The notes below the pieces were generated by a model, which was given only the letters and a program-made list of their open reading frames with translations, did no database searches and was not told the origin of the DNA. From Escallonia rubra (Eukaryota > Streptophyta > Magnoliopsida > Escalloniales > Escalloniaceae), in assembly GCA_033065855.1 (NCBI GenBank), contig JAVXUO010000546.1, positions 1 through 64,000 of the forward strand: a stretch of DNA of 64,000 bases. Reading direction: 5' to 3'. The position numbers and the translations under genes are program-made. Shown here piece by piece: positions 35,897 to 47,580 of the stretch (its first letter is position 1; the number at the start of each line of letters is the position of its first letter).

Positions 35897-38462
35897 ATGG
35901 CAGCATTGAGAAGTGGGATTCTCTTGGGCCTTATCCTCTTCTTCTTCTCTTCCACGTCCTTGCTCTGCGGCACTGTCCATGGTAATCCTAACTACAGGGA
36001 TGCCCTGGCAAAATCCATTCTCTTCTTCCAGGGACAGAGGTCGGGCAGGCTCCCACCTGCCCAACAAGTCAACTGGAGATCCAGCTCCGGCCTTTTGGAT
36101 GGACTTCCAGCCCGCGTACGTAATTTTATTATTAATACCATTTAGCTTTGGTTTTGATCTCTAAGCCAACTGTAACGAGTCTTTTTTCGCGTGACATTAA
36201 TGTGGCGGCGATGAGGAATATTTTCTCCTCATATAAAGTGAACCCGTTTGACTTACGGCGCTCAAAAACCATACCACTAGGCCTACTCGCATCACCGCTT
36301 GTGCTGCAAACCTGCGTTTTCCTTCATTTTAGGAAGAGAAATATGTGCATTTTATCTTGCAATGATTAGATTTATCCAGTGTACAGATTGTATGTTGCCA
36401 TTATAGCGTTGGTCTGGTGGTTCTGTTTTTGCTGAATCGACAGAAAATGGCAACACTATCCCAATTTCTACTTAATTCCTTTCATTCTATGACCACTATG
36501 GTGCTGCCGCTGATGTAGGAAGTTGACTGACCATATAGATAGTTTCATATGCTTAACTTTTAGAAACCATACAAGCGTGGACCCTCTAAAGGTACATGTC
36601 CTCAAGTAAAAGCGCCTCACATGTCGCTAAATGAGTAGTTTCATAACCAAAGTTAATGGCTTTGCCTACGAAATTAACCCACTGCTGGGATCCAAGTCAT
36701 TCCACTAGTATGAGCAAGCCTTGAAAGATCGCTAAATAATTGGCAGGTGGATTTAAGCGGAGGCTACTACGACGCTGGAGACAACGTAAAGTTCAACTTC
36801 CCAATGGCCTACGCTACAACCATGCTCTCGTGGAGTGCCCTTGAGTATGGCAAGCGGATGGGCCCCCAGCTACAAGAGGCGAGGGCCGCAATCCGTTGGG
36901 CCACAGACTACCTCCTGAAGTGTGCCACGGCCACGCCCGGTAAGCTTTACGTTGGGGTCGGCGACCCCAATGTGGACCATAAGTGCTGGGAGAGGCCCGA
37001 GGACATGGACACTGTCCGAAGTGTCTACTCGGTCTCTGCGAGTAATCCAGGCTCTGATGTTGCTGGGGAAACTGCTGCCGCCTTGGCAGCTGCATCCATG
37101 GTATTCCGGAAGGTCGATCCAAGGTACTCAAAGTTGCTCCTGAGAACAGCAAAGAACGTAATGCAGTTTGCTGTGCAATATAGAGGCACTTATAGTGATT
37201 CACTTGGCTCGGCCGTGTGCCCATTTTATTGTTCATATTCAGGATACAAGGTATGTGTTCGTCTTTGGTCTTTTCTTTACATTGTTCTTTTTCAACGTCA
37301 GTTTTTGTGTTACCATTGTCATAATTTGACTTCTATTTCCTGTGTTTTCGTGTTCTGGTTTGGACCTGTCAGGATGAATTGTTGTGGGGAGCTGCATGGC
37401 TGTTGACAGCGACTAACGATGCTTCATACTCGCACTTCATTCAATCCTTAGGAGCAAATGACGCAACGGACATTTTCAGCTGGGATAACAAACTTGCCGG
37501 AGCTTGGGTTCTTCTATCAAGGGTAAATCCATAGAAACTTAAAACACCTAGTATCATGCCAGTCCTTTTTTCTTTTGGCCTTTTGGTGATCAGTTCTCAC
37601 CTAGGCTCTTGTCATATATGGTCCCTGATCAACTGCAGAGACGCTTCCTGACCAATGATGTGTCGTTTGAGCCATTTAGACAGCAAGCTGAAGATTTCAT
37701 GTGTAGAATTCTTCCAAATTCTCCTTCCTCGAGTACACAATACACTCCAGGTACTGCAAAATTTTCAAACAAGATCTAGACTTGACTATAAATACCTCAT
37801 TTCAAAGCTATAAAATGCATTAGCGGCAAGATTGTGTTCTCAAATATTCTCTGTTTTGTTTGTGGATGAAGGTGGTCTGATGTACAAGCTACCTGCAAGT
37901 AATCTCCAATATGTTACCTCCATAACCTTCTTGCTCGCCTCCTATGGCAAATACATGAGTGCCACAAAGCACACTTTTAACTGCGGGAACATTTTGGTCA
38001 CGCCAAGCACCCTGCGAAACCTTGCCAAGAGACAGGTGATTACCAGTCCCCCCCTCATTAAACTTTGGCATTAGCGCAGCCCTTGTATTCAACAATTAAT
38101 TTATGGACTAACCAGTGAACTACTATATGTAGGTGGACTACATTTTGGGAGAGAACTCAATGAAAATGTCCTACATGGTGGGATATGGTGCAAATTATCC
38201 GAGAAGAATCCACCACAGAGGATCGTCGTTGCCCTCATTGACAATCCATCCACAGTCGTTTGGCTGCGAGGGAGGTTTTCAACCGTTCTACTACACTGCG
38301 AATCCTAACCCAAACATCTTAGTGGGAGCAATTGTCGGAGGTCCAAACCAGAATGATTTCTTCCCAGATGATCGGACAGACTATAGTCATTCAGAGCCAG
38401 CCACGTATATAAATGCTGCTATCGTTGGACCTTTAGCTTACTTGGCTTCGAGCTACACTTAG
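35897..38462 (+). CDS. Endo-1,4-beta-glucanase, glycosyl hydrolase family 9 (6 exons)
   Basis: Exons 35897-36115, 36747-37250, 37373-37522, 37639-37750, 37872-38035 and 38133-38462 give 492 aa. All junctions are GT-AG and phases are consistent (0,0,0,1,0). A hydrophobic signal peptide covers about residues 1-29, so the enzyme is predicted to be secreted to the wall. It hydrolyses internal beta-1,4-glucan bonds. GH9 features: GGYYDAGDN (78-86, catalytic Asp), [10 protein letters not shown] (404-413) and [18 protein letters not shown] (462-479, catalytic Glu 471). The chain ends at [10 protein letters not shown] with no C-terminal carbohydrate-binding module and no N-terminal membrane anchor, which fits plant class B. 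The length is normal for that class and no lesion is seen. The start is the first ATG; an earlier in-frame extension begins at a TTG and is not needed. Confidence 0.95.
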
Positions 38463-39051
38463 CTAATCTAATGGGAGACTCAGTAGGCTTAATGTACTCG
38501 TGTCTCTAGCCAGTAATGTCCTGAAAGTAGTCCTGTGCGCCACCAAAATGGTGGATAATGTGGATGTTTCAAATCTTATATGCAGTATGATTTGGTGAGT
38601 GGATGAATTTAAGCCCACCACAAACCTTTTAAAAGCCACCAGCAGATGTCCTCTGTTCCTTTGTTTTCTCTTACTTCCTATGAAAATGCTGTCAAGTGTT
38701 AATGAACCATCCCTTTCTGTCACAAGCCCCAAGCTCCAAGCTCCCTTATGTGCTTTGCTCTAACTCTTCAATTAGCATGGGTAGATTTGTGCAGTTCATA
38801 GAGAGGCTGGGTCCTCTAAAGCCGGACCATTACGGGTCTGGTCCAGCAAGCACTGCGCACCCCAACTTACAAAATGGGCCGACATCCATGTCTTCTTTCA
38901 ATACATAAAGGTGCACCAGGCACCCACATGTCGGATCACCTTGTAATTAGGCCCATACCGGTCCATAGAACAAGAGACTACCGGTTTGGTTTCGACCCGA
39001 GACAAATGTAATTGAAGAGGCTACAACCGTTGTAGCGTATTCGCGACAACC
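38463..39051. other. 3' flank of the GH9 gene
   Basis: This holds the probable 3' UTR and intergenic DNA. No second gene was recognised. The open frames at 38463-38732 (reverse) and 38696-38908 show no domain. Confidence 0.5.
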
Positions 39052-39463
39052 TAGAGATGTCAAACGGGCCGGGCCGCCTGTAGGCCGGCCCAATCCGGCC
39101 CTACAAGTGAATAGTGAAAGCCCTGGCCCTGGACCATAGGGCCTAGGGCCAGGGCTAGGCCTGATTTTTTGGCCCAAAAAATCCGGCCCGGCCCTAAAAC
39201 ACGGGCTGCCCTGAAACCGGCCCGTTTTTTGGTTCTGGCCCGATTTTGGCCCTTTGTATTTTTTCTTCTTTTCATTGATAGACCTTGCAATCTTTTGATC
39301 TCCCTTAGTTTATATATTTAATTTGTCATATCTATTGTATATTTGGTTTATATTATCTCTATTGAAAATAACATTTCTTTTATCTTTTCATTTTTAGACA
39401 TTATATGTAACTTTTGTACCCAAAATATCCATTTCTTTATATTTTATTAACACTTTATATTAA

Positions 39464-39582
39464 TTTTTCTTTCCACTTCTTTTATCCATATATATATAAG
39501 TTTCATTTTTCAAAAAAAGTGAGGAAAGAAAGTAATAAAAAATTCAAATGTATAATATGGATAAAAGAAGTGGAAAGAAAAA
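39464..39582. repeat. Perfect 28 bp inverted repeat
   Basis: The arm at 39464-39491 (TTTTTCTTTCCACTTC...) is the exact reverse complement of the arm at 39555-39582, separated by 63 nt. It could form a strong hairpin in DNA or RNA. It lies inside the hAT-like element. Confidence 0.9.
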
Positions 39583-39588
39583 ATTCAA

Positions 39589-39591
<3 letters not shown>

Positions 39592-39653
<62 letters not shown>
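39592..39653. repeat. (TA)n microsatellite
   Basis: About 60 bp of uninterrupted TA dinucleotides lie directly left of the nested MITE, and shorter TA runs continue on its right side (39863 onward). Confidence 0.95.
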
Positions 39654-39654
<1 letters not shown>

Positions 39655-39656
<2 letters not shown>

Positions 39657-39862
39657 GGTCGTGATCTATTGCTAGCGTTGGCAACTTAACCGAAGTTGCC
39701 AACGCGATCTAGCCGTCCACGCGTGAGATGTCGACGGCCATATCGCAATCGTGGACGACCATTTTTTCTCGTCGTTCGCTACATAATGTAGCGGACGGCT
39801 AGATCGCGCTGGCAACTTGTCAGCGCTGGCAACTTGTCAGCGCTAGCAATGAATCACGACCA
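39655..39862. mobile_element. 208 bp MITE nested in a TA tract
   Basis: The left end ATGGTCGTGATCTATTGCTA and the right end reversed, ATGGTCGTGATTCATTGCTA, form inverted ends of about 24 bp, with TA repeats on both sides. It contains CGCTACATAATGTAGCGGAC and repeated GGCAACTTGTCAGCGCT units. The palindrome and the GCAACTT blocks are shared with the MITE at 4551-5288. It appears to have inserted inside the hAT-like element. Confidence 0.8.
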
Positions 39863-40122
39863 TATATATATAAATATATATATAGGAGGACAGCCTATTA
39901 AAAAATTTATTTTGTATGTTAATATTTTCGCAACATAAAATAGGAATTAAAAAAAAATTAGGCCCGGGCCATGCCCTAAGGTCAGGGCCTAGGCCTTGGG
40001 CTTGGACATGGCCTCAATATCCCAGCTTTGGGTCGGGCCCTAAGACCGATTGGCCCAGACTTCCACTTTGGCCCGTTGGGCCCGGGCCGCGCCGGCCCAA
40101 GCCCGTTCCATTGATACCTCTA

Positions 40123-40450
40123 CTGTAACCTCTCAATTGGTAAAAACAGTAGTCACTAGATATAGTTACTGACTAATTGTGACATTAAAAAGTTGTTAAA
40201 ATAATCATCACTGGAGAGTGCTACCAAAATTTTCGGTGACTATATCTGGTGGCAATTATATTTTCCTAAACAATGTATTGCATGTTGTTACAATATATGC
40301 CACCCACTTTTTTGCACAAAAGTTAATAGGAAAGGAGTACATGAAAAAAACAAGTTTTGATCGTGGTCCATTCTGCCCGGAGGATATACCATTGAATTAA
40401 TTATACTCAAATCTATGAGGTTATGATGAAATTCTGATTAAGAATACTAA
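40123..40450. other. Short intergenic stretch between two elements
   Basis: Nothing was recognised besides AT-rich DNA. It ends with the TAA that flanks the next element. Confidence 0.5.
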
Positions 40451-41841
40451 CGGTCCGTTTGGAACCAATTCTTTTAGGATTTGGATTTCATATTTGGAGT
40501 TGGATTTGAAATTCAATTCACTTTTTTTTGTTTGGAACGAAAGGGAATTCTAATCACGGAATTTCAATTTTGTGTTTGGAGAACAGAGGAAATGAAAAGG
40601 TAATAAATTTTTAGGCAATTATATCATTGACTTACGATGAAAAATAAATTACGGTAAGCGGTTTCAAGTGCGCTAGTGCCACCACATGGTGGTGGCAGCA
40701 CTACACGGGGTAGCAACATCGACTGTGGAAGCGGTGGGGTGGTTAAGTGATGGTAATGATGGTAGTTGTGGTATTGAGGTGTAACTGGTGGTCGTCAACT
40801 AACGCCAATAGTGATGTCGGTGGCAGTAGTGGTGGCAATAGTGGTGGCGGCGACAGTGGCGGTAGTGATGTCGGCGGCGATGGTGGTGGTGGCGGCTGCA
40901 GTAGTGATGGTGGTGGTGGTGGTGGCAGAGGTGATGGTGGCAATAGTGGTGGCAATAGTGGTGGTGGTGGCATTATTGGTGGCTGTGGCGGCGATAGTGG
41001 TGGTGGTGGTAGTTGTGGTGGTGGTGGAGGTGGTGGTGGCGACGGTGGTACTGGCGGCGGTGGTGGCAGTAGTGGTGGTGGCAGTAGTGGTGGCGACGGT
41101 CGTAGCTGTGGCAGTACTGGCGACGGTGGCGGTAGTGGTTGGGGGTGCAGTAGTGGTGGCAATGGTGGTGGTGGTGGCATTAGTGGTAGCGACAGTGATA
41201 GTTGTGGCAGTACTGGCGGTGTTGGCGGTGACGATAATGGTGGCGGAGGTGGTGGTTGTAGTGGTGGTGGCGATAGTGTTAGCGGTGGTTGTGGCGGCAG
41301 CGACAGTGGTAGTGGTGGCGACAATGGTGGTGGTGGTGACGGTGGTGGTAGTGACAGTAGTGGTGCTAGTAGTGGTGCCGGTGATGGTGGTGGTGGCAGT
41401 AGTGGTGCCAGTGGTGGTGACAGTCGTAGTTGTAGCAGTATTGGCGGTGACGGTAATGGTGGCGGAGGTGGTGGTTGTAGTGGTGGCTGTGGTGGTTGTA
41501 GTGGTGGCGGTAGTGTTAGTGGTGGTTGTGGCGGCAACGACAGTGGTAGTGGTGGTGGCGGTGGTGGTGGTAACGACGGTGGTGGCGGTAGCGGCAATGA
41601 AGATGGTGGTGATTGGTTCATAGTTGGAGAGATCCAGACAAAATGGTAAGATATGTAAATAATTAATTTTAATTCAAGTAAAGCGAAATCCCATGAAATC
41701 CGACCATTTTTCATCGGTTTTCATACTATAAAAATAAATCTAATCAAATCCCGTGAAATTCAATTCTGATTCCCTTTTTTACAGTTCCAAATAACAAATT
41801 TTGGATATTTGAAATGAAATTCCATGGTTCTAAATACACTC
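40451..41841. mobile_element. PIF/Harbinger-like MITE expanded by a GGN repeat
   Basis: The left end CGGTCCGTTTGGAACCA and the right end reversed, GAGTGTATTTAGAACCA, align in register without gaps, and TAA lies directly outside both (40448-40450 and 41842-41844). A 3 bp TAA/TTA duplication with a GTTTGG-type end is the mark of PIF/Harbinger (Tourist-type) elements. GAATTTCA/TGAAATTC blocks continue inside both ends. The interior is mostly trinucleotide repeat, and no transposase is visible. Confidence 0.68.
40743..41640. repeat. About 0.9 kb imperfect GGT/GGC trinucleotide tract
   Basis: Imperfect (GGT)n with GGC, AGT, GAC and GTT variants, arranged in longer recurring modules such as GGTGGTGGCAGTAGTGGTGG. 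All frames stay open because of the repeat, producing Gly-rich and Val-rich reads forward and Pro-rich reads reverse. This is low complexity, not a gene. Confidence 0.92.
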
Positions 41842-41844
41842 TAA

Positions 41845-43480
41845 GTTTTAAAAGGTAACAGACCGTGACCAACAACTTTGAAAAGGTATCAGCCATGTTC
41901 ATCCGTCGTTGACCCGTTAAAAAAATGTACTTTTTTGTTGCTGTCATAAATGTTTACTTTTAAATAAATTGTACTGCCCTCATACTTTTATACAGTATGC
42001 ACAAAATATATACATAGAACATATTTCCCTTTCCCTTCTCCTCTTTTTCCCTCTTTCTCTTTTTGACAGAAACACTTAGTAACACCCGGCAACAAAGCAG
42101 CAAGACTACCGTGACTAACCACTACCTTCATTGCGGACCAGCCACCGACACCACATCGCCCCACTAATGTAAATCACAAAACCGCCACAACCAATTACTC
42201 CCTCCATCATGGACCAGCCAAAAAATGCCACATCCCCTATTACCACAAATCACAAACCACCACATCACCATAGTTGCAGCGCTTACATCCCAAAATCACT
42301 AGTAGGAGATGCTTTGATATGTTATTTTTCTTTTTTCTACTGAAACAAATTTTTGTGAATACTGCAAGTTAGGCGGCCTGGATGGGCTCAAGGGCCAGAC
42401 CATACTCCATCCACTGTCAAAATCTCGTGCCCCTGCCTAGTCCATTCCATTTACGGGCCGAACGACATTTATCCACATCCAACCCATGAAAGTTTTGGTG
42501 AGCACAGGCTGAACACTGACTACTTACGGGTTGTCCATGGTTATAGAATAATTCTGTTAACTAAAATTTTAAGCATATCAACTACCATCCAAGTTTACTA
42601 CCTAGTCATCAGTTTTTATTTACTGAATTTTTTGAGTATATCACTTACTATCTATGTCTAGTACTTAGTCATGATAATGAAGAAAGGTGGAGTAAAGTAT
42701 CAAAATAGATTTAAATATAAATATGGAATCAAAGCTTTAGGACAAAAAAAAAGGAAAAAAAAAAGGACAAGAGTTTCGAAACAATATTACTAAGTATAAT
42801 CTATAATAAGAAATAATGAAGAAGAAGAAGAAGAAGAAGAAGAAGCCTTGAAAGGTCTCTAAACCGTACATGTAGTGAAAATTTAAAGACTAAAGAAAAA
42901 AAAAACTATCATGTACATGTAGAATTCTAATATATAGTTCATACTATATAAAAGTTTGACGGTTTGCATTTCTCAGGGCTGGGTGGACTTTAAAATATTT
43001 GCCTGCGCCCGGCTCATATTATTTACGGGCTCAAAATTTTGTGCTCGCATCTACCACTTTCTCTATAAAACTGAGCTCACGCCTATATTTATATGGACAG
43101 GCACTGATTGCCCAACTCAAATTGCATCCTTAGTTTTTGTTTACCTCATTGATCATATGATACGAATATATATGTTCTCTTGTAAATATTTTGTGCATAA
43201 CACAAGATTATAGCTAACAAACGAGTAGATTTGGAAAATTGTGCCATTGTTCTTTTTTTCTTTTTGTTGATTTTTCTTAGTAAAACCGAATAGAGATTAA
43301 GTGTTTTTCTGAGAAGTTCAATTTTGCCCTAGTATTCTTGTCTAGACAACATTCTTGCCCTAGTATTCTCCCAACATTTTTTCTGTTTTCATATTTCATT
43401 TTCTTTCCCATAGTTCCAAACAGAGGGTTCGCCTGCAAGGAGGTTGAATACGAATTTTTGAGGTGAAAGACTATAAAGTT
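41845..43480. other. Intergenic AT-rich DNA
   Basis: No gene was recognised. A (GAA)n microsatellite lies at about 42818-42845. The last bases, AAGTT (43476-43480), are the target site of the following retroelement. Confidence 0.55.
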
Positions 43481-45044
43481 TGATGTCAAGGAAGGTGGGT
43501 TCGTACCTACGTGGAGGTGCCACAAAGGATGCAGTCTGAATCAGCTGCCAGCTGTACAAAATGAGACACAATGAGGGTGGAGTAAGGACAGAGAGCAAGG
43601 CTTCCCAGATAGGCCGTAAGGAATGGCAGTGTTGCGGAGACACGATGGAAAAGAATAGGGCCGACAGTCGACAGTCCAAGCTAGGGTCCAAGTCAAGGTC
43701 CGATGTCACGGTCGATATTATGTCCAAAGTCACAAGACAATTGTGTTTCTCTCTCTAGAATTCAAGAGCTCTGGATTCTAGAGTGAGAAAGTGATTTTGT
43801 GAAATGAAAAAGTTCTCTCCCTAAAATGAGTTTCGAAGTCCACTATTTATAGGCAAAAGTATGCATGTGTCATCAAGTGCCACATGGCGTCCCCTAGGAG
43901 TGACACGTCACCGGGGTTCCAAAAATATCAGTTCTCTGTTAGACTGTCGCTTACCAAATTCGCACTACCTGCCCTGCACAGCGTCGCTCTACCTGTCTGA
44001 GAAGACTGACCACACAACGACGGCATGATCAGAGTAAGCCTGTTGCCTCAGTCACCGATCCAAGCCCTTGCTGAATCCCACAAATATGTGTCAAGAGACG
44101 CGTAGAGAACCTGACAGCGGTGAGGGAGGCCCCTGTGACCAACTGCTAGGTGGACTAGGCGCGATGCCCTCCAAAGACCTGCTCCCGTCTCGGAGTGACC
44201 CTGGGGTCATCGTCTTGGGGGCGCCGATGATCACCTGTAATGTGATTGGACGTGGTCGCAGCTCAGTGCCTAGTGTCATGCAAGTCACCCCAGGCGGCGA
44301 TGGCTTTGTGGTAATGAGCCCATCCAGCTGCGAAGGGTCCTCGTGCTAGAGCACTACGAGCGGAGCCCCTCATAATGCTGCACACTCCGGAGAGTGGGTC
44401 AAAGCATGTTCCACGTCCATGGCATGGGCACATGGTGTGGTGAATGAGTGTGATTCTCGGGGGCATGTAACATGATGGTGGCGCATGGGTATGGCGCATG
44501 GGCGCGGTGCCTACATCACGATACATGATTGTGGTGCATGGGCGCGGTGCCTATAGCACGAGACATTGATTGTGGCGCATGGGTGACCTGCCAACAGCCC
44601 GAGACATGATTGTGGGGCAAGGGCGTGGTTCCAACGACACGAGACATTGATAATGGCGCATGGGCGCGGCGACGAGGGACGCTAAGTCGGCGTGCGGGTG
44701 ACGGTGCTTGGCAGCGAGTGACGGTTGTCATGGCGTTGGCGGCGATAATGGTTGACGTATGGTCACGGGTGATGAGTGAGCATTGCTGACCATAGTGTGT
44801 TTGAAGGCGCTAAGTCCATTTAGTGTATTTTCTAAGGAAAGTGGAGCCAAAGTCCCTATATTGGCGACGTAAGAAATACATTGTTATGAATTGTCGCGAA
44901 ACGTTGATGAAAAATGCGCGTGACTTGAACGCATGTATTTTGACCGGTTGAAAGCATTGAACAATTGACCGTTGAATGTGTGACATGTTGCGTAAAATGG
45001 GACCTCGGTGGGCCCTTGGGTGCGACCAAAGTAGGTTGGGAACA
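43481..45044 (-). repeat. 3' LTR (copy B)
   Basis: The ends are TGATGTCAAGG and TTGGGAACA on the plus strand, preceded by target AAGTT. The LTR promoter context TTTATAGG lies at about 43846-43853. It holds about 4-5 tandem units of about 41 bp (GATTGTGGCGCATGGGCGCG type) at about 44470-44665. Confidence 0.88.
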
Positions 45045-45494
45045 TATGCCCCCTCCGTGAGATATGCGCGGAAGGGCAACTCGAGCGGGCGCCGCATGCA
45101 TAGACATTGTTGAGTAAAAAAGACATGTAGCGCAAGAAATACATTTTTTTTGTGTAGTGCGAAAAAAGATAATGTGAATTTTGAAGAGAGCGGAAAAGAA
45201 TTGTAGCGCGAATGTCATGAGATGTGTTTCGTAGCCTAGCGCAAAAAGAGAATTGTAGCGCTAAAATAGAGGTTGCGTCGCAAAAATGGGAGTGCGTGCA
45301 ATTTTTGGTAACGGAAAGATTAATATCAAAAACTTTTGTGACAACTTCCAACAAAAATAGCACGCAAAAAAGTAAGTTAGTGCGAAATGGGGTTGTGCGT
45401 TTGAAAAATAGTTGTTGGGATTTAGGGGAGAGGGGGGGGGGACTTTTGGTTTGAAATTAAAATGAGTGGCCAAGATTGAATCTTGGCCCACACC

Positions 45495-45502
45495 TATATA
45501 AA
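45495..45502 (+). promoter_or_regulatory. TATA box of the antisense gene
   Basis: TATATAAA on the plus strand lies 98 bp before the first ATG (45600) of the opposite-strand cassette, inside the retroelement and just outside its 3' LTR. Position and sequence fit a plant core promoter. Confidence 0.65.
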
Positions 45503-45599
45503 GAGAGGGGGGAAAAGTCTTTCATTCTTCATTCATTCTTTCAAGACTTATAGCAAAAAGAGAGAAAGGAGAAGAGAAGAAAGAAGAAATTTTGAAGAC

Positions 45600-47580
45600 A
45601 TGGCCAAAGGAGGTAAGGAGAGGGGAACAAGTGGGAGTGGAGGGGGGAGGGGTGGTGGGAAGTCCAACCTTACTGAACCAAGGCACTCGGCCATGACCGA
45701 GGGTCGGCGGGGAAGGGGGTCGGCGGGCATTCCTTGTTCGGTGACCATAGGAATCGAGGGGAGGGAAGGGGGAGGAAAGGAAAGGGAGAGAGAGATGGAA
45801 AGGGAGAGAGGAGGGGAGGGGGAGAGGGAGAAGGGAGGAAAGAAGGGGAGGGGAAGGGAGCTCAACCAGCGTGGGGGGGTCGGCCACCCTTGGTGCTTCG
45901 GCGAGTAAGGGTACATCGGTGGGTTCTGTGGGGAGTGAGGGAAAGGGAAATAGATTGGGGGAGGGGGGAAAGAGGGGTGCCGAAAGTCATGGAGGGTCGG
46001 CCGTTGTTGGATCGGCGAGTGCAAGAGTAGGCCAAGGTAAGGGGTCGATGGGCATGGTGGGTTCGGCCGGGGGGAGTTGTTTGGCCGAAGGAAGGGGGTC
46101 GCGGGGTGTGGTGGGTGCCGATGGCCAAGGCAAGGGAAATGAGAAAGTGTCCATACGTGATGGGCAAGATGGTTTGCCCGAACCCGTGATCGAAGCCGAC
46201 CGTGGTGGCGATGGTGCGGCCGAACAAGTGGTTGAAGGCGAGCACGCCAAGCCAGCGCAGGTGGTGAAGAAAATGAGGGCAAAGAAGTGGGCGAGGCCGC
46301 GAGGTGTGGCGATTAGCGCGTCACGACCGTCGTGGGGCACGAAGATCGTGCCCGTGTCGGCACCACCTATAGATTATTCCGCGCTGATGCTGACAGGATT
46401 ACCCATGCACGAGGAGTAGGATGCGCAGGCGACCCGGATGAGCGGGGATGAACGAGTGCTGCATACACAGTTGCTGGATATCTTGGCAAAGATGAAGAGT
46501 CACCGGAAGGGAACATATAGTGGGTGGATCAAGCATTTCTTTGGTTCGGCGCAGGCGAAGACGAGGCAGAAGCTGGGCAATGCGGCCAACTTCGTGATGG
46601 GGCCGTACCACGGCAATGAGAGATATGAGATGATGGCCTTCTTAGCGATGTTCCTGTCGAGGTAAGTTCCGTACCGTCTCCTTTCTTTATTCTTGTATTA
46701 TGTTGTATATTTTTACTCTTGCCATGCATAATATGCCGAACTTGTACTTAGGAAAATTTGTTATGTAGTTAATAACACATCATTCTGCCATGCGCTGCAC
46801 TGTGGGATAGAGTCGTGATATATGCTTTCTGTCAATATCTGTAGGTTTGTATTCGAGGGGACACCGAAGGACGGCATCTCCCCCATGGTGTTCCCGCTCG
46901 CTATTTGGATGGCGCAGGGCCGGCGTGTCGGTTTGGCTTCTGTATATCTGGGCACTTTGTACTCGTGTCTGAATCAGTTTGTGAATGACGTGAAGCGGTC
47001 ACATCGGCGTTATCAGGTGACTACGTACGTTGACTGGATGTTCCTGCAGCGGTATCTGTATGAGTGTTTTCCAGACTACCGCCCGACAGGTTATCCTCTC
47101 AAGCATCTGTCTCCGACGATGGGTACGGTGACACGGCCATGCAGGTCACGACAGGTGGCTTTGTCGTGCTCTGGCTCACGGGCATATGCGTGGGTAGGCA
47201 TTAGGAGGCCGGAGTGTCCGTTGGTGCAGGTCCTGGATAGGCGTGATGAGTGCTTGCGACGGCCGTATATGGACATGCATCCGTCATATGGGGTGCCACT
47301 GTGGTTGCATGTAGAGGACATTACGACAGCATTGACCAGAAGAGGGGACTTAGGGCCGGGACAATTGATACTTCTGGTTGTATATTTTCCAGGTTGGCTC
47401 CCTGTTCTAACAAATGATGGCGGGAAGCCCACCGAGTCCCGGCACTATGTGGCTAGATACAGCCCTGAGCGTCTGTCGATGGCTTTCGGGTATTATTTGG
47501 AGCCCCCATGTGGGTATTGTAGTCCGTGGAGTGTGGCGACTGCCTTTGAGTATACACGATATGACAGAGTCCGTTGGTGA
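45600..47580 (+). pseudogene. Antisense plant-mobile-domain (PMD) gene of the Tat element
   Basis: Opposite to the retroelement's own genes. The N-terminal part (45600-46420) is low in complexity and Gly/Ser/basic-rich. The next part (46438-46665) holds HFFGSAQAKTRQKLGNAANF and ends at a GTAAGT. After about 180 bp, which may be an intron, the part at 46844-47580 reads DGISPMVFPLAIWMAQGRRV, then a GLASVYLGTLYSCLNQFV-type helix and VDWMFLQRYLYECFPDYRP. These fit the plant mobile domain (aminotransferase-like, PF10536), found in MAIL/MAIN host proteins and known to have been taken up by transposons, with extra ORFs of this kind reported in Tat-type elements. It is driven by a TATA at 45495. The cassette is broken overall. 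The PMD assignment is by eye. Confidence 0.72.

Larger units (their letters stand above)
39052..40122. mobile_element. hAT-like non-autonomous element, GC-rich ends, nested insertions
   Basis: The left end is TAGAGATGTCAAACGGGCC and the right end, reversed, is TAGAGGTATCAATGGAACGGG. Both are followed by GGCCCGG/CCGGGCC-rich blocks of about 100-200 bp. The flanking 8-mers CGACAACC and CTGTAACC match at 5 of 8. The AT-rich core carries a perfect 28 bp inverted repeat, a long TA tract and a nested MITE. No transposase is visible. Confidence 0.65.

Noticed and set aside
40743-41714. Long open frames (about 270-323 codons) on both strands, Gly-rich, Val-rich and Pro-rich
   Set aside because: They arise only from the GGN trinucleotide tract, which keeps several frames open at once; there is no domain, intron signal or promoter.
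45548-46282. 244-codon Pro-rich reverse-strand frame
   Set aside because: Shadow of the Gly-rich N-terminal part of the antisense cassette on the plus strand.
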